64,000 nt of DNA from Brevibacterium sp. JSBI002 (lineage in GTDB: Bacteria; Actinomycetota; Actinomycetes; Actinomycetales; Brevibacteriaceae): assembly GCF_026013965.1 (NCBI RefSeq), contig NZ_CP110341.1, positions 3,348,001 to 3,412,000 of the forward strand, in the 5' to 3' direction. The first letter of the stretch is position 1. Each line of letters opens with the position of its first letter. The notes beneath the pieces are model-generated. The model was not told the DNA's origin and searched no databases. It saw nothing but the letters and a program-made list of their open reading frames with translations. Positions 58,940 through 64,000 of this stretch are shown here, in pieces. The position numbers were made by a program, and so were the translations under genes.

Positions 58940-59760
58940 ACCGCGCCTTGACCTCGGCGGACGGTCAGGGACTGCACGGCCGTGCCGATGGGACCGTCGA
59001 CATCGCTGAGCACGCTCGTCGTCTGCCCCAGGCCGGTCGGCCCGAAGGCAACCTTCGTGTCGAAGCCGACCCAGCCGGCCCCGGGCACGCGGGTGAGGTG
59101 GATGGAGAGGTCGACGTTCGGGAAGAAGGTCGTCTTCGGATCCTCGCGAACGGCCAGGCCATTGGCGGTATCGACGAACTTGACGAAGGCCGCGGTCGGC
59201 GGGTCGATCTCGCCGTCGACGAGAGGATAGGGACTGCGCACCCAGGACTGTGCGCGGCCCGGATGAGCGTCCGCTCCTTGACGCCCCTCGAGCGACGCGA
59301 TGAAGCCACCACCCCAGCGGCCGGTGAACGGGACCTCGGGCACTTCGGACACGGGCGGCATCGGCGACCATTCGTCGCCGGCGACTGCCTCGGTGTCGGA
59401 GGCCTGCAGCCGCCACACTCGAGCGGTCACGCTGGTGCGCTCCCCGTGGCGCATATGCGCTTCGACGAGTTCGATGGTGCGGCCGGGACGGACGACGTTG
59501 ACGTCGATGGTGAACTCACCGGAGTGGATGACGCCGAGGACGTCGAAGGTCACCCGGGAGATGAGCTTGTCGCTGGGCAGTCTACGTTCGATCTCGGCGA
59601 GCACCATCCCCGAGGCGGGCGCGAGATGCTGCTCGCCGGGCTGCCATGCGCCCTGGCTGTGCAGCGTCGAGACGAGGCGGTCCTCGGACAGCCGCACATA
59701 GTAGGAATCCGGGTAGGCGGCACCGTCGTGGCCGAGGTGTTCATTGGGAGCTTCAGGCAT
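58936..59760 (-). CDS. Acyl-CoA thioesterase domain protein (double hot-dog, TesB-like)
   Basis: A 274-residue protein of the TesB-like actinobacterial group. The first hot-dog fold (LAPASGMVLAEIERRLPSDKLISRVTFDVLGVI with FTIDVNVVRPGRTIELVEA) is followed by a second (PTAAFVKFVDTANGLAVRED with PNVDLSIHLTRVPGAGWVGFD). The VRPGRTIELVEA stretch is typical of the first domain. It would hydrolyse acyl-CoA esters; chain length is unknown. It is coupled to the SDR gene downstream. The start is ATG 59760; TAGAAT lies seven bases upstream, which suggests a leaderless transcript. Confidence 0.9.
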   Translation of the reverse strand: MPEAPNEHLGHDGAAYPDSYYVRLSEDRLVSTLHSQGAWQPGEQHLAPASGMVLAEIERRLPSDKLISRVTFDVLGVIHSGEFTIDVNVVRPGRTIELVEAHMRHGERTSVTARVWRLQASDTEAVAGDEWSPMPPVSEVPEVPFTGRWGGGFIASLEGRQGADAHPGRAQSWVRSPYPLVDGEIDPPTAAFVKFVDTANGLAVREDPKTTFFPNVDLSIHLTRVPGAGWVGFDTKVAFGPTGLGQTTSVLSDVDGPIGTAVQSLTVRRGQGAV

Positions 59761-59767
59761 GGTCCCG

Positions 59768-59773
59768 ATTCTA
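59768..59773 (-). promoter_or_regulatory. -10 box of the thioesterase-SDR operon
   Basis: TAGAAT on the minus strand ends seven bases before the thioesterase ATG, and no Shine-Dalgarno sequence is evident. This spacing fits a leaderless message. Confidence 0.45.
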
Positions 59774-59854
59774 TCGAGCCGCCCCGCCTCCAGTTGGCGC
59801 AGGGGCGGTGCGCGCACCCTCCCGTGCGGCTCCGGCAGATCCTCGCCGAGGCGG

Positions 59855-59912
59855 CCCACCCTAAGCCGTCGACACCGCGCTTTCACCTCCGGCGCGGACG
59901 GCTTAGGGTGGG
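59855..59912. promoter_or_regulatory. Perfect 16-bp inverted repeat in the xth/thioesterase divergent region
   Basis: CCCACCCTAAGCCGTC (59855-59870) and GACGGCTTAGGGTGGG (59897-59912) are exact reverse complements 26 bases apart. The right arm contains TAGGGT six bases before the xth GTG, where a -10 box of a leaderless message would lie. The left arm offers the same hexamer to the other strand. It may be a paired promoter element, an operator or a hairpin masking the xth start. Confidence 0.6.
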
Positions 59913-59915
59913 AGG

Positions 59916-60710
59916 GTGAGAATCGCTACGTGGAATGTGAACTCGATCCGTGCCCGCCACGACCGCATCGGGGCCTGGCTGGATCGTTCGGATGTCGATG
60001 TCCTGGCCATCCAGGAACTCAAGTGCAAGGACTCGCAGTTCCCCGAGGAGCTGTTCACCGAGCGCGGCTACGAGGTCAGCTATCACGGCCTCAACCAGTG
60101 GAACGGCGTGGCCATCGCCTCGCGAGTGGGACTGTCCGACACCGAGATCGGGTTCAAGGACATCCCTGCCTTCGGCTCGGAAGAACCCGTCGTCGAAGCC
60201 CGGGCACTGTCGGTGACCTGCAACGATGTTCGCATCTACTCGCTTTATGTGCCCAACGGCCGCGAACTCGATCACCCGCACTACGGCTACAAGTTGGAGT
60301 GGTACAAGGCGCTGACGGCCGATATCGCCGCTCAGCTGAGCGCCGAACCGGAGAAGAAACTCGTCCTCTGCGGTGACTTCAACGTCGCTCCACTCGACGA
60401 GGACGTCTGGGACATGGCCGAGTTCGACGGCGCCACCCACGTCTCAAATGCCGAACGCGCCGCTTTCGACGATCTGCTCGGAGCCGGCCTGACCGAGGTC
60501 ACTCGACAGTTCACGCCCGGACCCGGCGTCTACACCTTCTGGGACTACCAGAAGCTGCGCTTCCCGAAGAAGCAGGGCATGCGCATCGACTTCCAGCTCG
60601 CCTCGCAGGCATTGGCGAAGACCGCGACCGCCGGTGAGATCGACCGTGAGGAACGCAAGGGCAAGGGCGCGTCCGACCACGCTCCCGTCATCGTCGACTA
60701 CGACGTCTGA
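59916..60710 (+). CDS. xth: Exodeoxyribonuclease III (AP endonuclease family)
   Basis: A 264-residue Mg2+-dependent nuclease of base excision repair, acting on abasic sites and 3' ends. The fold's metal and catalytic motifs are in order: MRIATWNVNSIRARH, VLAIQELKCKD, VYVPNGR-type SLYVPNGRELDH, LCGDFNVAPLDEDVWD, MRIDFQLAS and the final SDHAPVIVDY. All expected catalytic residues (Asn7, Glu34, Asp/Asn in GDFN, the SDH triplet) are present. It starts at GTG 59916, embedded in an inverted repeat, with TAGGGT six bases upstream. Confidence 0.96.
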   Translation: MRIATWNVNSIRARHDRIGAWLDRSDVDVLAIQELKCKDSQFPEELFTERGYEVSYHGLNQWNGVAIASRVGLSDTEIGFKDIPAFGSEEPVVEARALSVTCNDVRIYSLYVPNGRELDHPHYGYKLEWYKALTADIAAQLSAEPEKKLVLCGDFNVAPLDEDVWDMAEFDGATHVSNAERAAFDDLLGAGLTEVTRQFTPGPGVYTFWDYQKLRFPKKQGMRIDFQLASQALAKTATAGEIDREERKGKGASDHAPVIVDYDV

Positions 60711-60841
60711 GCCTTCCCGCCTCGGTGATTTCGGACTGCCGTCTCACCTTTCGGCACCCCGGCGCAACTTCAACGTCGAAGCCATAGACATCTCCCCTCT
60801 CTTCTGGTGAAGTTGAATCAGGAGCTAGGAAGGTGACGAGG

Positions 60842-61756
60842 ATGTCAGCAACTGTCCGCGAATTGGTCGACGAAGCCTACGACCGGCGTGAGTCCACCTG
60901 GAGAGCCGCCCTCGAGACGGTCAACGACTGGGTCGAGTCCGTCCGTGCTCCATCCGCACTGCTCTCCGGGGATCGAGTGCGCGTCGTCGACGGTCGGATC
61001 AAGGATCGGCTGCGCACGGGCGAGAAGCTGCGCCGCAAGCTCGCCGATGCCAACGATGAGATCCACGAATCCGTCGAGGTCGAGAACCAGGTCATCGATG
61101 TCGTCGGTGCCCGCGTCGTCTGCCGCACCGAACGCGAACAGTCGGCCCTGTGGGAACTGCTCACCGCGGTGGGTGACGATACGAACCTCTCCGTTGCCGA
61201 GGTGCGCGACTATTCCGCGACCCCGAAACCTTCTGGGTACCGTGGCCGCCACCTCATCGTCGAGGTTCCCTTCGATTCCGAGCCTTCCGTCCTCGTCGAA
61301 CTCCAGCTGCGCACGATCATGCAGGACGCGTGGTGCGTGCTCGCCGAGGAGCACCTGTTCAAGCCCGGTCAGGCCCTGAAATCCGATGCTCAGCAGGAGC
61401 GGCTGTCGGTGATCCTCGCAGGGCTGATGGCGCAGGCCGATTCCGTTGCCGGCTATATCGCCGATGATGTCGGCGCGTATCTGGGCATGGGCAATTCCGC
61501 CCCTCCCCGAGCCTTCGCCGAGGCGGACGAGCCGACCGATCCGGCCATCGAGGTCACCATCCGCGAACTCAACCACTCCTATGTCCTCGCTGCAGACGAG
61601 GTAGGCCGCCACGGCATCATCCGCCTGGAGACTCTCGGGCTGACTCCCGACAGCCCGGAGCGCTCCGCCTTCCCCCATCCGGGCGACAAGCTGCAAGTGC
61701 GCATGGACGAGTCGAACAACACCCGCTACTTCATTCCCGTCGGCCACGACGGCTGA
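60842..61756 (+). CDS. RelA/SpoT-domain (p)ppGpp synthetase-like protein
   Basis: A 304-residue protein with a stand-alone RelA/SpoT synthetase domain. It has RIKDRLRTGEKLRRKL (52-67), DVVGARVVCRTERE (86-99), KPSGYRGRHLIVEV (129-142) and the ELQLRTIMQDAW strand (153-164), matching the ATP-binding, Mg2+, GTP and Q-RT motifs. No HD hydrolase domain precedes it. The C-terminal 100 residues (from about 205) are an extension of unknown function ending in a beta-rich stretch. It likely makes alarmone, or a related pyrophosphorylated nucleotide, under stress. ATG 60842 has AGGAAG nine bases ahead; GTG 60833 sits too close to that site. Confidence 0.87.
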   Translation: MSATVRELVDEAYDRRESTWRAALETVNDWVESVRAPSALLSGDRVRVVDGRIKDRLRTGEKLRRKLADANDEIHESVEVENQVIDVVGARVVCRTEREQSALWELLTAVGDDTNLSVAEVRDYSATPKPSGYRGRHLIVEVPFDSEPSVLVELQLRTIMQDAWCVLAEEHLFKPGQALKSDAQQERLSVILAGLMAQADSVAGYIADDVGAYLGMGNSAPPRAFAEADEPTDPAIEVTIRELNHSYVLAADEVGRHGIIRLETLGLTPDSPERSAFPHPGDKLQVRMDESNNTRYFIPVGHDG

Positions 61757-61866
61757 CCGGCGGCGCAGCGGCCCGGCCTTTCTGCGCTCGGTCGCGGTCG
61801 ACGCACCTGAGTCCGCCGCCACAGGCACGCCTGCGGACCCGACAGCCCAGCAACCGCCGCACCGAC

Positions 61867-61872
61867 TAGACT
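61867..61872 (+). promoter_or_regulatory. -10 box of a leaderless DUF5926 transcript
   Basis: TAGACT lies eight bases before the ATG at 61881, and no ribosome site is present between them. Confidence 0.45.
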
Positions 61873-61880
61873 TGCGTCCC

Positions 61881-62759
61881 ATGGGAAAGAAGTCGAAGCG
61901 CTCCAAGGAAGAACTCATCGCCAAACGCCTCGCCAGGGCGCAGGCCACGGCATTCGTCGCACGTCCGTTCGCGGACCTGCCGTTCGAAGCCGACCTCATC
62001 TGCCTGCGTGAGCTCGTGCCCGCGGCCACCGCGACCGCGAAGCTCACCGAGGAATACGGCGGCCACGAGGTGACCATCACGTCCCTGCTGCCCGCCGCTT
62101 GGCAGGCCTGGCGTCGCGACGACGGTGAGATCCTGGCCGGAATGCAGGTGCCCGTGTCCTCGACCGACGCCTCCCGCGACGTCGCCCGCGGCCTGCTGGC
62201 CGCCGTCGACGCCGAGCCCGGCACCTCCGTCGAGGCGACGACCGAACCAGGTGAGGGCCCGCGTCTGCAGGACATCCTCGACACCTCTCACCCGTTCGAC
62301 GTCCGCGTACTCGAGAACTTCGACTACTGGGCCCTGCCCGAAGCCGAGTCCGATGCCGACGTCGCCGCCGCCCTCCAGCAGGCCAACGACTCCGTGGCTC
62401 CGACCGAGAAGCTCGCCTCCGTCGACTCCGCCTATTGGACCGAGATGTCCGGCCGCACCTACGTCCGCTGGGCCCGCCCCGAAGGTGAGGACCGCGTCGT
62501 CGATGCGATGGCCCGCCTGCAGGCCGAGAACGCCAACGACCTCGGCGGAATCGGCACCTTCCTCGGCTACTTCCGCGCCCACGGCATCATCGTTCCCGTC
62601 TGGGAACTCGAGTTCGGCACCCAGGTCGACGACGTCGAAGAGCCCATCGCCGCGTTCGGCAAGCGCCTCGACGAAGCGCTGAACACGACCGAGCCGATGA
62701 GCACCGAGGCCCGCCGCGTCCGCTCGGGCATCGTGTCCCGCCAGCTGACCATCCACTGA
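61881..62759 (+). CDS. DUF5926 family protein
   Basis: A 292-residue actinobacterial protein of unknown function. It starts with a basic tail (GKKSKRSKEELIAKRLARAQ). The core has FADLPFEADLICLRELVPAATA, HEVTITSLLPAAWQAWRRDDG, LQDILDTSHPFDVRVLENFDYW and SAYWTEMSGRTYVRWARPEGED, all typical of DUF5926. Some databases label relatives as SecA-like, but no SecA motor motif is present here. It lies between the RelA/SpoT-like gene and a glycosyltransferase-pheA pair, an order common in this group of actinobacteria. The start is ATG 61881; the TTG at 61872 overlaps the -10 box. Confidence 0.9.
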   Translation: MGKKSKRSKEELIAKRLARAQATAFVARPFADLPFEADLICLRELVPAATATAKLTEEYGGHEVTITSLLPAAWQAWRRDDGEILAGMQVPVSSTDASRDVARGLLAAVDAEPGTSVEATTEPGEGPRLQDILDTSHPFDVRVLENFDYWALPEAESDADVAAALQQANDSVAPTEKLASVDSAYWTEMSGRTYVRWARPEGEDRVVDAMARLQAENANDLGGIGTFLGYFRAHGIIVPVWELEFGTQVDDVEEPIAAFGKRLDEALNTTEPMSTEARRVRSGIVSRQLTIH

Positions 62760-62776
62760 TGTCCGTCACCACTCCG

Positions 62777-62818
62777 TCACCGAGGCGGGACCCGAGAAAG
62801 GGTGCCCCGCCTCGGTGA
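62777..62818 (+). terminator. Terminator after DUF5926
   Basis: 13-bp perfect arms TCACCGAGGCGGG and CCCGCCTCGGTGA, with outer CCGTCACC/GGTGACGG and inner ACCC/GGGT pairs. It starts 18 bases after the stop and ends 24 bases before the glycosyltransferase start. Confidence 0.8.
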
Positions 62819-62841
62819 TGGTGACGGACAGGAGAACCGAC

Positions 62842-63687
62842 ATGAGCGCACAGCCGCACCCCGCCCCCGAGGCAGTCGCCGCCATCATCCCCGCGATGAA
62901 CGAATCCCAGCGGATCGGTGCCACCGTCGCTGCGGCCAAGCAGATTCCCGGGGTCGACATGGTCCTCGTCGTCGACGACGGATCGGTCGATGACACGGGA
63001 CCCCTGGCCCGCCGGGCCGGCGCCGAGGTCATCACGCACCCGAAGAACAAAGGCAAGGCTGCGGCCATGATGACCGGAGCCTTCGCACTGCGCAATCGGG
63101 AGATCTCCGACGCCGATCCGGGCGTCGACCCACACCACCGGGCGCTGCTGTTCATCGACGGCGACCTCGAAGACTCCGCCATCAACACCGCTCCCCTGGC
63201 CGAGCCTGTGCTCGCTGGTCGGGCGGACATGACGATCGCGATCCTGCCCGCACAGAAGCGCAAGGGCGGAGGCTTCGGCTTCGTCGTCGGACTGGCGAAG
63301 AAGGGCATCGCCGAACTCTCCGGATTCGACGCCACCCAGCCGCTGTCGGGCATGCGCTGTCTGTCGCGAGAGGCCTTCGACGCGGCCCTGCCGTTCGCCG
63401 CCGGATGGGGCGTCGAGGCGGCCATGACCATCGACGTCGTGGGCGCCGGTCTGCGCGTGGAAGAGGTCGAATGCGACCTCCACCACCGCGTCACCGGTCG
63501 CGATCTGAAAGCGCAGCTGCACCGCGCAGCACAGTACCGCGACGTCGCCCGCGCGATCCTCGTCCGCCGCCTCCGCGCGAAGCGGAATGGCGGGACGCCA
63601 GGCGGCGTCTCCTCCGCCCCCGCCGATTCCGGGTCTTCCGAATCCACGCAGAATTCCTCCGATCCACACAAGGAGACCGGCAAGTGA
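62842..63687 (+). CDS. Glycosyltransferase family 2
   Basis: A 281-residue GT-A enzyme. VAAIIPAMNESQRIGATVAA and MVLVVDDGSVDDTGPLARR form the nucleotide site. NKGKAAAMMTGAF and ALLFIDGDLED carry the donor and metal contacts. LSGMRCLSREAFDAA is the acceptor-side loop of dolichyl-phosphate-mannose-synthase-like and GpgS-like enzymes. No C-terminal membrane spans are present; the last 40 residues are low-complexity Ser/Asp-rich. The product is unknown. ATG 62842 has CAGGAG ahead. Its stop overlaps the pheA GTG start (GTGA). Confidence 0.92.
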   Translation: MSAQPHPAPEAVAAIIPAMNESQRIGATVAAAKQIPGVDMVLVVDDGSVDDTGPLARRAGAEVITHPKNKGKAAAMMTGAFALRNREISDADPGVDPHHRALLFIDGDLEDSAINTAPLAEPVLAGRADMTIAILPAQKRKGGGFGFVVGLAKKGIAELSGFDATQPLSGMRCLSREAFDAALPFAAGWGVEAAMTIDVVGAGLRVEEVECDLHHRVTGRDLKAQLHRAAQYRDVARAILVRRLRAKRNGGTPGGVSSAPADSGSSESTQNSSDPHKETGK

Positions 63688-64000
63688 GCCTCAACCGTTT
63701 CGCGTACCTCGGCCCTGAGGCCACTTTCACCGAGGCGGCCCTGCTCAGCTTCCTCGACTCCCGGAACCTGCGCGCCGAGGCCACGACGCACCCGATGCGC
63801 AATGCCCCTTCGGCGCTCGACGCGGTGCTCGAGGGCGACTGCGATGCCGCGGTCGTGCCGATCGAGAACTCCCTGGAAGGCGGTGTGCCCGCCACGATCG
63901 ATGCGCTGACCGAGAATGGGCGTCTGCAGATCATCGCCGAGGTGGTCGTGCCCGTCCGCTTCGTCCTCGCCGTCAAACCCGGCACCACCAGGGAGGAGAT
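63684..64000 (+). CDS. pheA: Prephenate dehydratase, N-terminal part
   Basis: About 105 codons of the phenylalanine-pathway enzyme that converts prephenate to phenylpyruvate; the gene runs off the right edge. The N-terminus NRFAYLGPEATFTEAALLSF is the family start. DAAVVPIENSLEGGVPATID is the catalytic prephenate-binding stretch, followed by LQIIAEVVVPVRFVLAVKPG. The C-terminal ACT regulatory domain would lie beyond the window. GTG 63684 has AAGGAG eight bases ahead and overlaps the glycosyltransferase stop, so the two are coupled. Confidence 0.95.
   Translation, partial: MSLNRFAYLGPEATFTEAALLSFLDSRNLRAEATTHPMRNAPSALDAVLEGDCDAAVVPIENSLEGGVPATIDALTENGRLQIIAEVVVPVRFVLAVKPGTTREE

Overview
The window is high-GC DNA of actinobacterial type. 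Coding regions favour G/C at third positions, GTG and TTG starts are common, and several genes look leaderless. The order DUF5926 - family 2 glycosyltransferase - pheA is one I associate with Micrococcales. Brevibacterium or a close relative is my best guess, but no rRNA or other marker here proves the genus. I saw no tRNA, rRNA, CRISPR array, insertion sequence, prophage or replication origin.

Left part (1-21,080), metabolism and transport: a partial short-chain dehydrogenase; an FMN reductase; a TetR regulator; a complete peptide-type ABC importer (fused double ATPase, two permeases, lipoprotein); a sodium:alanine symporter; fructose-bisphosphate aldolase; a BCCT betaine-type transporter; a UMF1-type MFS protein; an ArsR-SRPBCC pair; a TetR-ABC ATPase-ABC permease exporter operon; and an FAD/NAD(P)-binding protein.

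Central part (21,137-49,854), a cell-surface polysaccharide locus of nearly 29 kb in several divergent transcription blocks. It holds a membrane NDP-sugar 4,6-dehydratase and a DegT aminotransferase (amino-sugar precursor), a sugar-1-phosphate transferase with an unassigned C-terminal domain (initiation), two glycosyltransferases (chain growth), an EpsG-like polymerase and a flippase. Two Wzc/CpsCD-type chain-length regulator/tyrosine kinases and two low-molecular-weight tyrosine phosphatases follow. One phosphatase has glycine in place of the nucleophilic cysteine. A LytR-CpsA-Psr protein has lost several signature arginines. A diaminopimelate-decarboxylase-like enzyme is paired with an ATP-grasp protein. 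Four very large LuxR-type regulators flank and punctuate the locus. Two keep an intact P-loop, one has a ruined P-loop, and one lacks the N-terminal ATPase. A cysteine-rich 128-residue ORF is translationally coupled to the last regulator. The non-standard members (dead phosphatase, degenerate LCP, fused transferase, regulator set, Cys-rich ORF) make this the least ordinary part of the window.

Right part (50,218-64,000), mostly housekeeping: a paired acyl-CoA dehydrogenase operon; an operon of a degenerate ABC ATPase, an ABC-2 permease and a TrmH-type RNA methyltransferase; pyrE; a GlsB-type membrane protein beside a possible Asp23 remnant; an SDR-thioesterase pair; exonuclease III; a RelA/SpoT-type synthetase; DUF5926; a glycosyltransferase; and the start of pheA.

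Two themes run across the window. The decamer GCCGAGGCGG (or its complement) recurs in intergenic hairpins and inside genes. At least seven genes have a TANNNT-like -10 box about 6-8 nt before the start codon, as expected for leaderless transcripts.
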